Below are positions 46,180 through 54,762 of a stretch of DNA of 64,000 bases, in pieces (positions within the stretch are counted from its first letter, which is position 1; each line of letters begins with the position of its first letter). The notes under the pieces are model-generated. The model was not told the DNA's origin, ran no database searches, and saw only the letters and a program-made list of their open reading frames with translations. Origin of the DNA: Pseudolysinimonas yzui. Its GTDB lineage: Bacteria; Actinomycetota; Actinomycetes; Actinomycetales; Microbacteriaceae. The DNA lies in NCBI RefSeq assembly GCF_014653215.1, contig NZ_BNAI01000001.1, positions 455,237 through 519,236 on the forward strand. Direction: 5' to 3'. A program made the position numbers and the translations under genes.

Positions 46180-46185
46180 TACGCT
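46180..46185 (+). promoter_or_regulatory. Putative -10 box of rseP (leaderless)
   Basis: TACGCT ends six bases before the GTG at 46192, supporting that codon as the start of a leaderless message and arguing against longer upstream starts. Confidence 0.45.
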
Positions 46186-46191
46186 GACCGG

Positions 46192-47520
46192 GTGGAATCC
46201 GCGCTGCTTTACATCCTCGGCGTGGTCATCGTCGTGGTCGGCCTCATGATCTCGATCGGGCTGCACGAGATCGGTCACCTGGTGCCCGCGAAACTCTTCG
46301 GGGTGCGGGTCGGGCAGTACATGATCGGCTTCGGCAAGACCCTCTTCTCGAAGCGGGTCGGCGAGACCGAGTACGGGCTGAAGACGATTCCCCTCGGCGG
46401 TTACATCTCGATGGCCGGGATGTACCCGCCCGAACGCAAGGGCGGCAAGCCGCGCACGGCATCCACCGGCTTCTTCGACACCCTCGTGCAAGATGCCCGC
46501 ACCTCCGCGCACGAAGGGATCCCGGCGGGGGAGGAGCACCGCACCTTCTATCGGCTGCCGGTGCCCAAACGCATCGCCATCATGCTCGGCGGGCCGTTCA
46601 TGAACCTCCTGCTGGCGTTCGTGTTCTTCGGAATCGTGCTCGTCGGCTTCGGGATTCCGCAATCATCGACGACGGTCGGTGTGGTCTACGAATGCGTGGT
46701 CCCGTCGAGCAGCACGCAGACGGAGTGCACCGACGACGATCCCGTCGCCCCCGCGGCGGAGGCGGGACTCCAGCCCGGTGACCGCATCGTCGCGATCGAC
46801 GGGCAGCCGATCGCCGCGTATACCGAGGTCTCGGAGATCATCACGGCGGCGGCCGGACGTGAGCTCGACATCGAAGTGGTGCGCGACGGCGAGACCCAGA
46901 CCCTGGCCGTGACGCCGCTGCTCACCGAACGACCGGTCTACGACGCCGACGGTCAGCCGGTGCTGAACGCCGACGGGTCGCCCGTCACGCACGATGTCGG
47001 CTTCATCGGCATCGGTTACGCGACGCAGAACGTGCAGCAGCCGGTGACGGCGGTTCCCGGCTTCGTCTGGGATGCTGCGGGCCGCATCGGGTACTCGATC
47101 GTCACCCTGCCGGCTCGGGTCTACGACCTCGGCGTGTCGACCTTCGGCGGCACCGAGCGCGACCCGGAGGGCATCATCGGCGTCGTCGGCATCGGTCGTC
47201 TCGCCGGCGAGATCACGAGCCTCGACACGCTGCCCGTCGCCGACCGGGCGGCGAGCATTCTCAGCCTGCTCGGCGGGCTCAACCTGGCGCTCTTCCTGTT
47301 CAACCTCATCCCGCTGCTTCCGCTCGACGGCGGCCACGTCGCCGGCGCCCTCTGGGAGGCGATCCGCCGCGGGTTCGCGAAGCTGTTCCGGCGCCCCGAC
47401 CCGGGCCCCGTGGACGTCGCCCGCCTCATCCCCCTCACGATGGCCGTCTCGGGGGTACTCGCGGTGCTGACGCTGTTCGTGCTGTTCTCCGACATCGTGA
47501 ACCCGATCAGCCTGTTCTGA
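46192..47520 (+). CDS. rseP: Site-2 protease, RseP/M50 family
   Basis: This intramembrane zinc metalloprotease cleaves membrane-bound regulators such as anti-sigma factors. In the 442-residue product the zinc site HEIGH (residues 25-29) lies in the first membrane helix and the third ligand Asp379 in NLIPLLPLDGGH. A PDZ domain (about 185-260, EAGLQPGDRIVAIDGQPIAA) separates the two halves, as in RseP. FGKTLFSKRVGETEYGLKTI and PLGGYISMAGM are actinobacterial features. It lies downstream of dxr, with a DUF2330 gene and a kinase between. Confidence 0.95.
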   Translation: MESALLYILGVVIVVVGLMISIGLHEIGHLVPAKLFGVRVGQYMIGFGKTLFSKRVGETEYGLKTIPLGGYISMAGMYPPERKGGKPRTASTGFFDTLVQDARTSAHEGIPAGEEHRTFYRLPVPKRIAIMLGGPFMNLLLAFVFFGIVLVGFGIPQSSTTVGVVYECVVPSSSTQTECTDDDPVAPAAEAGLQPGDRIVAIDGQPIAAYTEVSEIITAAAGRELDIEVVRDGETQTLAVTPLLTERPVYDADGQPVLNADGSPVTHDVGFIGIGYATQNVQQPVTAVPGFVWDAAGRIGYSIVTLPARVYDLGVSTFGGTERDPEGIIGVVGIGRLAGEITSLDTLPVADRAASILSLLGGLNLALFLFNLIPLLPLDGGHVAGALWEAIRRGFAKLFRRPDPGPVDVARLIPLTMAVSGVLAVLTLFVLFSDIVNPISLF

Positions 47521-47545
47521 GCGCGGTGGCCCGGTACGCGGGAGC

Positions 47546-47573
47546 GCGCACCCGTATGTGCGGAATTGCACAG
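47546..47573 (+). promoter_or_regulatory. Regulator box upstream of HAAT operon 1
   Basis: This 28-base box matches the one at 53385-53412 at 25 of 28 positions. Its core is TGTGCGGAATTGCACA (47557-47572), an inverted repeat TGTGC/GCACA. It ends nine bases before the proposed -35, typical of an activator site. The LysR regulator encoded at 52465-53394 is the likely binder. Confidence 0.7.
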
Positions 47574-47582
47574 GGGGAGCCG

Positions 47583-47613
47583 TAGTTTCGCCCAGGGCTC
47601 TGCGTTAGCGTTC
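47583..47613 (+). promoter_or_regulatory. Promoter of HAAT operon 1
   Basis: TAGTTT (47583-47588) and TAGCGT (47606-47611) are 17 bases apart. The 16-base segment CTCTGCGTTAGCGTTC at 47598-47613 is identical to that at 53437-53452, at the same 52-base distance from the start of its box. Confidence 0.6.
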
Positions 47614-47720
47614 AAAACGATCCCTGACGAACCCGCCGCTCGATGTCGAGCGCGCTGTGCGGGGCGCCGAGGCACCACCAGCACCATCACGTTCTGCATC
47701 ACACCTACGAAGGAGTAACC

Positions 47721-48956
47721 GTGACCAGGAAATCCAGTTCTCTCGTCGTCGGCGGAATCACCGCCGCGGCGCTCGTCCTCACCGGTTGTGCCGGGGGCCC
47801 TCCGGCTCCGGACGGCTCCGCCCTGAGCGACGGCAAGGTGACCATCGGCATCCTCAACGACCAGTCGGGTGTGTACCGCGACCTGTCCGGCCCGAACACA
47901 CGCGTGGCGGTCGACATGGCGATCGCCGACTACCGCGAGAAGTACGGCGACGAGGCGGTCGCCACCGAGATCGAGGTCATCACCTCCGACCACCAGAACA
48001 AGCCCGACGTGGCCAACACGCAGGCGCAGCAGATGTACGACCGCCGCGGTGCCGACATCATCCTCGACGTGCCGACCTCGTCGGCGGCTCTCGCAGTGGC
48101 CGAGGTCGCGGCGGCGAAGGAGCGACTGTTCATCAACGTCACCGCCGCCACGATGGAACTCACGGGCGCCTCGTGCAACCCGTACACCTTCCACTGGGCG
48201 TACAACACCGAGATGCTCGCGAAGGGGGCTGCCGGTGTCGTGGAGGACGGCGGCGAGAGCTGGGCGATCGTCTACCCCGACTACGCGTTCGGCCAGGGCA
48301 TGAACGCGTCGTTCACGGCGGCCGTCGAGGCGGCGGGCGGCGAGGTGCTCGAGAGCATCGCGACCCCGTTCCCGAACGACAACTTCTCGACGTTCATCAC
48401 GCGCGCCGCGGCACAGGATCCTGACGTGATCGGGATCATGGCCGCCGGCGGTGACCTGATCAACTTCGTCAAGCAGTACAACCAGGCGGGCATGCAGGAG
48501 TCGACCACGCTGGCGGTCGGCCTGATGTTCATCACCGACATCCACTCCCTCGGGGTCGACCAGTTCTCGGGCACGACGTTCACGGACGCCTGGTACTGGA
48601 ACTACGACGAGCAGAACCGTGAGTTCGCCGACCGGTTCACGCAGCTCACCGACACCCGGCCGACGTTCGCCCACGCCGGCAACTACTCGGCGGCGCTCCA
48701 GTACCTCGAGGCGATCCAGCGGGCCGGCACCGACGACGCCGACGCCGTGATCGCGGAGCTGGAAGGCGCGGAGCTGAACGACCTGTTCCTGCGCAACGGC
48801 GTGGTGCGCAGCGACCACAGCGTCATCCACGACTCCTACGTCGCCCGCGTCAAGGCGGCCGACGATGTCGAGGAGCCGTGGGACTACGAGGCGATCATCG
48901 CGACGATCCCGGCCGAGGACGCCTTCTCGGACGTGAACCCGAACTGCTCGATGTAA
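47721..48956 (+). CDS. HAAT-type ABC transporter substrate-binding lipoprotein 1
   Basis: This 411-residue periplasmic-binding-protein type I lipoprotein (Peripla_BP_6 group, as in LivJ/K and amide or urea binders) has signal residues 1-22 and lipobox LTGC with Cys23. The mature part begins KVTIGILNDQSGVYRDLSGP, and YPDYAFGQGMNASFTAAVEA and VGLMFITDIHSLGVD follow. The GTG start is 4 bases after AAGGAG. It leads an operon with order binding protein, two permeases, two ATPases. The ligand cannot be read from sequence. A strong hairpin lies between it and the permease gene. Confidence 0.9.
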   Translation: MTRKSSSLVVGGITAAALVLTGCAGGPPAPDGSALSDGKVTIGILNDQSGVYRDLSGPNTRVAVDMAIADYREKYGDEAVATEIEVITSDHQNKPDVANTQAQQMYDRRGADIILDVPTSSAALAVAEVAAAKERLFINVTAATMELTGASCNPYTFHWAYNTEMLAKGAAGVVEDGGESWAIVYPDYAFGQGMNASFTAAVEAAGGEVLESIATPFPNDNFSTFITRAAAQDPDVIGIMAAGGDLINFVKQYNQAGMQESTTLAVGLMFITDIHSLGVDQFSGTTFTDAWYWNYDEQNREFADRFTQLTDTRPTFAHAGNYSAALQYLEAIQRAGTDDADAVIAELEGAELNDLFLRNGVVRSDHSVIHDSYVARVKAADDVEEPWDYEAIIATIPAEDAFSDVNPNCSM

Positions 48957-48970
48957 CCTCGCCCCCCAAC

Positions 48971-49008
48971 GATGTCAGGGCGGCTCGAACGAGAGCCGCC
49001 CTGACATC
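48971..49008 (+). terminator. Perfect 16-base hairpin within HAAT operon 1
   Basis: Arms 48971-48986 and 48993-49008 are perfect inverted copies (left arm GATGTCAGGGCGGCTC) with a 6-base loop. No T-tract follows. It lies just after the binding-protein gene and before the permease gene. It probably acts as a partial terminator or 3' stabiliser that leaves more message for the binding protein than for the membrane parts. Confidence 0.8.
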
Positions 49009-49029
49009 AGGAAGTGACAGTCTCGCCTC

Positions 49030-49899
49030 ATGGATGCTTTCGTCCAGTACACGCTGCAGGGCCTGGCGGCCGGCGGGTTCTACGCGCTCGCCGCGCTCGG
49101 CCTCGCCGTCATCTTCGGTGCGCTCAACGTCGTCAATTTCGCGCACGGCGCGTTCTACATGCTCGGGGCCGTGCTCACCGCGGTGCTGCTCGATGTCGCC
49201 GGCATCGGCTTCTGGTGGTCGCTGCTCATCGTGCCGGTCGTGCTCTTCGGGTTCGGCATCCTCGTCGAACGGGTGCTCGTGCGGTGGCTGCTCGGGTTCG
49301 ACAACCTCTACACGTTCCTGTTGACCTTCGGGATCTCGCTCGTGCTCGTCGACATCATCAAGCTGCGCTACGGCGTCTCGGGGCTGCCCTACGAGCAGCC
49401 GGCGGGACTCGGCGGCCTGCTGAGCATCGGGCCGATCCAGCTCCCGGTCTACCAGTTGTTCGTCTTCGTCTTCTCCGTCGCGGTCTGCGCCGGAGTGTGG
49501 CTCCTGCTCGCCAAGACGCGCGTGGGCATGATCGTGCGCGCGGCGACCGAGGAGCCCGACCGGGCCCGGGCCCTGGGCATCAACGTCAGCCGGTGGGTGA
49601 CGCCGGTCTTCGGGTTCGGGGTCGCGCTCGCGAGCCTGGCAGGCGTCCTCGCGGCACCGTTCCGGGCGATCACCGCGACGATGGGGTCGAACTTCATCAT
49701 CATCCTGTTCGCGATCGTCGTGATCGGCGGGCTCGGCTCGATCCTCGGCGCCGTCGTCGCGGGATTCCTCGTCGGCCTCGTCGAGGCGTACGGGCAGGGT
49801 TACGCGAGCACGTTCTCGCAGATCCTCATCTTCATCCTCATGGCGGTCGTGATCCTCGTCCGACCGGCCGGGCTGTTCGGACGGAGGGAGTCGGTATGA
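49030..49899 (+). CDS. HAAT-type ABC permease (LivH-like), operon 1
   Basis: This 289-residue membrane permease of the LivH type has about eight segments. GLAAGGFYALAALGLAVIFGALNVVNFAHGAFYMLGA is the family hallmark at the N-terminus. The coupling region is RAATEEPDRARALGINVSRW, and IVVIGGLGSILGAVVAGFLVG is typical near the C-terminus, which ends RPAGLFGRRE. A GAAGTG ribosome-like site precedes the ATG, 21 bases after the intra-operon hairpin. Its stop overlaps the next ATG. Confidence 0.93.
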   Translation: MDAFVQYTLQGLAAGGFYALAALGLAVIFGALNVVNFAHGAFYMLGAVLTAVLLDVAGIGFWWSLLIVPVVLFGFGILVERVLVRWLLGFDNLYTFLLTFGISLVLVDIIKLRYGVSGLPYEQPAGLGGLLSIGPIQLPVYQLFVFVFSVAVCAGVWLLLAKTRVGMIVRAATEEPDRARALGINVSRWVTPVFGFGVALASLAGVLAAPFRAITATMGSNFIIILFAIVVIGGLGSILGAVVAGFLVGLVEAYGQGYASTFSQILIFILMAVVILVRPAGLFGRRESV

Positions 49900-51005
49900 G
49901 CGCCACGTCCCGCATCGCGCCTCCTCGGGGCGGCCTCGACGCCTTCCCGGCCCCGTCGCGCGCCACCACGATCAGGCGGATCGTCTGGCTGGCCATCGCG
50001 CTGGTCGCGGTGCTCGCGCTTCCCTGGTTCGTCTATCCGCCCGTCGCGATGGACATCGCCGCCTGGGCGCTGTTCGCGATGTCGGTCGACCTGCTGCTCG
50101 GCTACGGCGGGTTGCTCTCCTTCGGGCACGCGGCCTTCTGGGGCTCCTCGGCCTACTTCACGGGGTGGATCGCGTCGCACCTCGGCCTGCCGTTCCCGCT
50201 CGCGATCCTGCTCGGCGCCGTCGCCGCGATGGTGCTCGCCGTGCCGATCGGGTTGCTGTCGGTGCGCCGCTCCGGGATCTACTTCGCAATGGTCACCTTG
50301 GCGTTCGCCCAGATGATCTACTTCGTCGCAAACCAGGCGAGCGTCGTGACCGGCGGCGAGAACGGCCTGCAGGGGGTGCCGAAGACCTTCTTCGGCATCG
50401 AGGCGATCGAGACCGAGTCGTTCTACTTCTACTACGCCGCCATCCCGATCATCATCTTCGGAGCCTTCGCGTGCTGGCGGATCGTGCACTCCCCGTTCGG
50501 GCGGGTGCTGTCCGGCATCCGCGACAATCCGGCGCGCGTGCGGGCGCTCGGCTACGACGTCGAGCGCTACAAGCTGATCGCCTTCGTGCTGTCGGCGGGC
50601 ATCGCGGGTCTCGCCGGCGGCGTGTTCGCGATCAGCCACGGCTTCGTCTCGCTCCAGGAAGTGGACTGGACGACGTCGGGCAAGGTCGTGCTGATGACGG
50701 TGCTCGGCGGCATGGGCACGCTGTGGGGCGGCGCGATCGGCGCCGCGATCATCGTGCTCCTCGAGGACTACCTCTCGAGCGCCGGGTTCGACGGGATCGG
50801 CATCATCACGGGAGCGATCTTCATCGTCTGCGTGCTGCTGTTCCGCAAGGGCGTCTGGGGCACCGTCGCCGGGCTCGTCGAGCGGATCCGCGGTCGGCTC
50901 CCGGCGCGACGACGACCGGACCCGGATGACGGCATCGACGCCCCCGACTCGGTCACGGCGACCGACACCCCCCACGACGAGTCCCAGAGTGAGGCCCCGC
51001 GATGA
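49896..51005 (+). CDS. HAAT-type ABC permease (LivM-like), operon 1
   Basis: This 369-residue permease is the LivM partner. Family segments are LLLGYGGLLSFGHAAFWGSSAY, VRRSGIYFAMVTLAFAQMIYF, TGGENGLQGVP, and SGIRDNPARVRALGYDVERYK in the coupling loop, with LMTVLGGMGTLWGGAIGA later. A hydrophilic 45-residue tail (ARRRPDPDDGIDAPDS) is longer than usual. The ATG at 49896 overlaps the livH-like stop (ATGA); a longer in-frame opening through the preceding gene is rejected. Confidence 0.93.
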   Translation: MSATSRIAPPRGGLDAFPAPSRATTIRRIVWLAIALVAVLALPWFVYPPVAMDIAAWALFAMSVDLLLGYGGLLSFGHAAFWGSSAYFTGWIASHLGLPFPLAILLGAVAAMVLAVPIGLLSVRRSGIYFAMVTLAFAQMIYFVANQASVVTGGENGLQGVPKTFFGIEAIETESFYFYYAAIPIIIFGAFACWRIVHSPFGRVLSGIRDNPARVRALGYDVERYKLIAFVLSAGIAGLAGGVFAISHGFVSLQEVDWTTSGKVVLMTVLGGMGTLWGGAIGAAIIVLLEDYLSSAGFDGIGIITGAIFIVCVLLFRKGVWGTVAGLVERIRGRLPARRRPDPDDGIDAPDSVTATDTPHDESQSEAPR

Positions 51006-51778
51006 GTGCACAACCGGCGGTCGACGCGACGGATGTCGTGCTCCGCACGCACGGGTTGACCAAGGTGTTCCGCGGCTTCACCGCCGTGGACGCCGTCGAC
51101 CTCGAGGTGCGGCGTGGCACGGTTCACGCCCTCGTCGGACCGAACGGGGCGGGCAAGACGACCCTCTTCAATCTGTTGAGCGGGTTCCTCAAGCCCACGT
51201 CGGGAACGATCGAGCACGAGGGGCGCGACATCACCGGTCGTCAGCCCGAAGAGATCGCCCACCTGGGTATCGCGCGGTCGTTCCAGATCACGAGCCTCTT
51301 CGACAAGCTCACGGCGCGGCAGCACCTCGAGCTGGCGCTCGGCAGTCCGACGGGCATCGGGTACCGGTTCTGGCGTTCGGAGAAGCGGCTCGCGCGTTTC
51401 GAGGGGCGCGCGATGGAGCTGCTCGACGAGGTGGGGATGGCCGATCAGGCGAACCGGGAGGTCGGGCACTTCGCCTACGGCCAGAAACGCGCGGTCGAGC
51501 TCGCTCTCGCTCTCGCCCTCGATCCGAGCCTGATGTTGCTCGATGAGCCGACGGCCGGGATGGGCGTCGAGGACGTCGACCGCACCATCGCGCTCATCGC
51601 CCGCATCGCCCGCGGCCGGACGGTCGTGTTCGTCGACCACAACATGCACGTGGTCGGCAGCCTGGCCGACCGAGTGACGGTGCTCCAGCAGGGGGCTGTC
51701 CTCGTCGAGGGCAGTTACGACGAGGTGCGCACCGATCCGAAGGTCATCACGGCATATCTGGGGCAGTCGCATGTTTGA
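51002..51778 (+). CDS. HAAT-type ABC ATP-binding protein (LivG-like), operon 1
   Basis: This 258-residue ATPase has Walker A GPNGAGKTT near residue 46, the LivG-type modified signature HFAYGQKRAVELALAL, and Walker B LMLLDEPTAGMG. The C-terminal VVFVDHNMHVVGSLADRVTV and YDEVRTDPKVITAYLG are characteristic. The ATG overlaps the upstream stop by 4 bases and the end overlaps the next ATPase gene by 8 bases. Confidence 0.94.
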   Translation: MSAQPAVDATDVVLRTHGLTKVFRGFTAVDAVDLEVRRGTVHALVGPNGAGKTTLFNLLSGFLKPTSGTIEHEGRDITGRQPEEIAHLGIARSFQITSLFDKLTARQHLELALGSPTGIGYRFWRSEKRLARFEGRAMELLDEVGMADQANREVGHFAYGQKRAVELALALALDPSLMLLDEPTAGMGVEDVDRTIALIARIARGRTVVFVDHNMHVVGSLADRVTVLQQGAVLVEGSYDEVRTDPKVITAYLGQSHV

Positions 51779-52463
51779 GGTCTCATCGCTCTCCGCCTCC
51801 TATGGGGAGGCCGCGGCACTGCACGACGTGTCGCTCACGATCGCGCCGGGCGAGGTCGTGACCCTCGTCGGGCGCAACGGCGCGGGCAAGACGACGTTGC
51901 TGCGCTGCCTCATGGGCCTTCATCGCCAGTACACCGGAGGGATCACCCTCGACGGCCGACGGATCGACGGGCTCACGCCCGATCGGCGGGCGAGGGCCGG
52001 CGTGGGGTGGGTGCCCGACGATCGGGGGATCTACGCGACGCTGACCGTGTTCGAGAACCTGACGCTGCCGCCCATCGTCGGCCCTGACGGCTGGTCGCTG
52101 GAGAAGATCTACGACGTCTTCCCGGCCCTGCGTGACCGACGCGGCTCGATGGGGACCCAGCTCTCCGGGGGCGAGCAGCAGATGCTCGCGATCGCCCGGG
52201 TGCTGCGCAGCGGCTCTCGGCTCCTGCTGCTCGACGAGCCGAGCGAAGGCCTCGCTCCGGTGATCGTGCAACGGATCGCGGAGATCATCCGCGAAGCCAA
52301 GCAGCACGGCGTCGCGGTGCTGCTCGTCGAACAGAACGTCAAGTTCGCCGCGACGGTCGCCGACCGGCACTACCTGCTCGCGCAGGGCCGGGTCGTCGAG
52401 AGCCTCGACAACGCGGAGTTCCAGCGACGCGAGACGGAGTTGCTCGCCCACTTGGGCATGTGA
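51771..52463 (+). CDS. HAAT-type ABC ATP-binding protein (LivF-like), operon 1
   Basis: This 230-residue ATPase has Walker A GRNGAGKTT (about 35-43), WVPDDRGIYATLTVFENL, signature LSGGEQQMLAIARVL, Walker B LLLLDEPSEGLAP and the LivF-type C-terminus VEQNVKFAATVADRHYLLAQ. The ATG is inside the end of the preceding gene. Its stop is one base from that of the convergent LysR gene. Confidence 0.94.
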   Translation: MFEVSSLSASYGEAAALHDVSLTIAPGEVVTLVGRNGAGKTTLLRCLMGLHRQYTGGITLDGRRIDGLTPDRRARAGVGWVPDDRGIYATLTVFENLTLPPIVGPDGWSLEKIYDVFPALRDRRGSMGTQLSGGEQQMLAIARVLRSGSRLLLLDEPSEGLAPVIVQRIAEIIREAKQHGVAVLLVEQNVKFAATVADRHYLLAQGRVVESLDNAEFQRRETELLAHLGM

Positions 52464-52464
52464 C

Positions 52465-53394
52465 CTACGTCGCGGTGACCTGCGCGCCGCTCGTCCCGAG
52501 CAGCGCCGGGCGCACCTCTTCGAGCCGGTCGCGCAGGGCATCCAGGTAGGCGGTGACGAGGGGGAGCCGGTACACGTCGGTCGGGGCGACGAGCCAGTAC
52601 GGAAGCCGGGGGCCGATGAGTTCTGGGAGAACGCGCACCAGGTCGGGCTCCCGGTCGGCGAGGAACGCCGGAAGAAGCCCGAAGCCCGCGCCCGCGCGGG
52701 TCGCCTCGACGTGCACGAAGACGTTCGTGCTCGTGACGGCGTCGACCATGGCGGGCACCTCGTGGCGAGCGTCGTCGAGCACATCGACCTGGAGCATCGA
52801 CTCGATGAAGTACACCAGGGGCGCTCCGTCGAGGTCGGCGAGCTCGCGGGGCTCGCCCGCGGCGGCGAGGTACTCGCGCGACGCGTACAGCCCGAGAACG
52901 TAGTCGGCGAGCCGGAAGGCCTGGGCCCGGCGCACCTCCGGTCGTCCGACGACGACCTCGAGGTCGACGCCCGAGCGGTGGGGCGATGCCTGCCGGGTCT
53001 GCGCCACGATCTGCAGCGAGATCCCCGGATGACGGCGACGCAGCGCTGCCATCGCCGGCGCCGCGATGAAGGCGCTGAACCCGTCGGTGGCCGAGAGCCG
53101 GATGACGCCGCTCACGTCGGCGTCGTCGCCGTCGAGCCGGGCGAGAGCCGCTTCGACCCCCTCGGCGGCGGCGGCGGCGCGCTCGCCGAGCGGCGTGAGC
53201 CGCCACCCGGAGGACCCTCGCACGATGGCGCGAGCACCGAGCGCGAGCTCGAGCGCCTCGATGCGCCGGGCGACGGTGGTGTGGGTCACGCCGAGCTGCC
53301 GGGCGGCGGTCGTGTACCGGCCCGACCGGGCCACGGCGAGAAGGACGAGAAGGTCGTCGGCGGTGACGCTCGCGGAGGAGAATTGCGCACTCAT
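52465..53394 (-). CDS. LysR-family transcriptional regulator
   Basis: This 309-residue regulator has an N-terminal winged helix-turn-helix (LLVLLAVARSGRYTTAARQL, GVTHTTVARRIEALE) and a C-terminal effector domain (GVIRLSATDGFSAFIAAPAM ... TSTNVFVHVEATRAGAGFGL). There is no ribosome site before its ATG, which lies inside the 28-base box at 53385-53412, so it is probably leaderless and auto-regulated. Position between two HAAT operons and the duplicated box indicate control of both; the inducer is unknown. Confidence 0.92.
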   Translation of the reverse strand: MSAQFSSASVTADDLLVLLAVARSGRYTTAARQLGVTHTTVARRIEALELALGARAIVRGSSGWRLTPLGERAAAAAEGVEAALARLDGDDADVSGVIRLSATDGFSAFIAAPAMAALRRRHPGISLQIVAQTRQASPHRSGVDLEVVVGRPEVRRAQAFRLADYVLGLYASREYLAAAGEPRELADLDGAPLVYFIESMLQVDVLDDARHEVPAMVDAVTSTNVFVHVEATRAGAGFGLLPAFLADREPDLVRVLPELIGPRLPYWLVAPTDVYRLPLVTAYLDALRDRLEEVRPALLGTSGAQVTAT

Positions 53395-53412
53395 ATGTGC
53401 AGAATTGCACAG
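53385..53412. promoter_or_regulatory. Regulator box upstream of HAAT operon 2 and lysR
   Basis: This is the second copy of the 28-base box, with core TGTGCAGAATTGCACA at 53396-53411. The lysR start codon (53392-53394 on the minus strand) falls inside it. AGAATTGCGCA (53379-53389) and AGAATTGCACA (53401-53411) also form a direct repeat 22 bases apart, about two helical turns. It ends nine bases before the operon 2 -35. Confidence 0.7.
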
Positions 53413-53421
53413 TTTGATCGG

Positions 53422-53452
53422 TAGTGGGAAGAGATTCTCTGCGTTAGCGTTC
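53422..53452 (+). promoter_or_regulatory. Promoter of HAAT operon 2
   Basis: TAGTGG (53422-53427) and TAGCGT (53445-53450) are 17 bases apart. The segment 53437-53452 is identical over 16 bases to the operon 1 promoter, while the bases between box and segment differ. Confidence 0.6.
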
Positions 53453-53543
53453 GAGCGCGGGTCAGACGAGGATCGTCGACCCGCCCGAGACCTGACGTCT
53501 GCTCAGTCTCGTCTTCCTCCGACGTAGCAGGAAAGGCAATCAC

Positions 53544-54734
53544 ATGCGAGTCACCACACGGCGTCTGACTCCGGCGGCGATCATCGTCGCCACGGGAGTC
53601 ATCCTCGCGGGCTGCGCCCCGACCACCCCCGGCGGCGATGTCGAGGTGGGCGCCCCCGTTCCCGTCGCGATCATCACCTCCCAGACCGGACCCCTCGCGG
53701 CGTATGGCGAGGCCTACCTCAACGGGTTCGAGGCCGGGCTCGACTACGCGACCAACGGCACCGGAACCGTCGACGGCCGCGAACTCGACATCACCTACCT
53801 CGACGACGCCGGCGACGCCGACAAGGCCGTCACCCTCGCCAAGGACGTCATCGGCCAGGGCACCCAGATCATCGCGGGCACCGCGTCGTCGGGCATCGCG
53901 CTCGCGCTCGCCGAACAGGCCGCCCAGAACGAGATCCTCTACATCTCCGGCCCGGCTGCGGCCGACGCCATCACCGGGGTCAACGAGTACACCTTCCGGT
54001 CGGGACGCCAGACCTACCAGGACGTCGCGACCGCCGGCACGTTCATCGGGGACCCCGACGGCAAGTCCGTGACGGTCTTCGCCCAGGACACCGCCTTCGG
54101 CCAGGGCAACGTGGCCGCCGTCGACGCGGTGCTCGGCGCCCAGGGCGCGACCGTGACGAGCGTGCTCGTTCCGGAAGACGCCACCGAATTCACCCCGTTC
54201 GCCCAGCAGGTGCTCGGCACGGGCGCCGACCTGGTGTTCGTCGCCTGGGCCGGGGCCACCTCGGGCGCGATGTGGCAGGCGCTCAGCCAGCAGGGCGTGT
54301 TCGACGAGATGCCGGTCGTCACCGGGCTCGGCGACATCGCCACCTACGGCGCGTACGGAGCGGCGAGCGAAGACATCTCCTTCCTCTCGCACTACTTCGG
54401 TGGCGCGGCGGGCACCGACGCGGAAGCCGCGATGATCGCGTCCCTCGAGGAGGCCGGCCACGAAGCCGACCTGTTCTCGCCTGACGGCTTCACCGCCGCG
54501 CAGATGATCGTGCAGGCGGTGCGCGACGGCGATGACACCGTCGACGGGATGATCGCGGCGCTCGAGGGCTGGGAGTTCGACGGCGTCAAGGGCGGCTACA
54601 CGATCCGCGCCGATGACCACGCGCTCATCCAGCCGATGTTCCAGGCGAAGCTCGTCGCCGACGGCGACTCGTTCGTGCCGGAACTCGTCGAGGTCGTCGA
54701 CGCCGACACCGTCACCCCGCCCGTCGCGGGCTGA
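53544..54734 (+). CDS. HAAT-type ABC transporter substrate-binding lipoprotein 2
   Basis: This 396-residue type I periplasmic-binding protein has signal residues 1-23 and lipobox LAGC with Cys24. The mature part shows VPVAIITSQTGPLAAYGEAY, GNVAAVDAVLGAQGATVTSV and FDGVKGGYTIRADDHALIQP, which resemble branched-chain amino acid/amide binders. It is clearly diverged from the operon 1 protein. AGGAAAGG precedes the ATG. Downstream order is ATPase, ATPase, permease, permease, different from operon 1. The linked 3-hydroxybutyrate-dehydrogenase-like gene hints at a hydroxy-acid or ester ligand (inference). Confidence 0.9.
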   Translation: MRVTTRRLTPAAIIVATGVILAGCAPTTPGGDVEVGAPVPVAIITSQTGPLAAYGEAYLNGFEAGLDYATNGTGTVDGRELDITYLDDAGDADKAVTLAKDVIGQGTQIIAGTASSGIALALAEQAAQNEILYISGPAAADAITGVNEYTFRSGRQTYQDVATAGTFIGDPDGKSVTVFAQDTAFGQGNVAAVDAVLGAQGATVTSVLVPEDATEFTPFAQQVLGTGADLVFVAWAGATSGAMWQALSQQGVFDEMPVVTGLGDIATYGAYGAASEDISFLSHYFGGAAGTDAEAAMIASLEEAGHEADLFSPDGFTAAQMIVQAVRDGDDTVDGMIAALEGWEFDGVKGGYTIRADDHALIQPMFQAKLVADGDSFVPELVEVVDADTVTPPVAG

Positions 54735-54762
54735 CGTACCGAACGACCAGGAGTCGAAACTC

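Noticed and set aside
47521-47545. Candidate rseP terminator
   Set aside because: Short GC arms near the stop can be paired in several weak ways; no clear stem with a T-tract is present.
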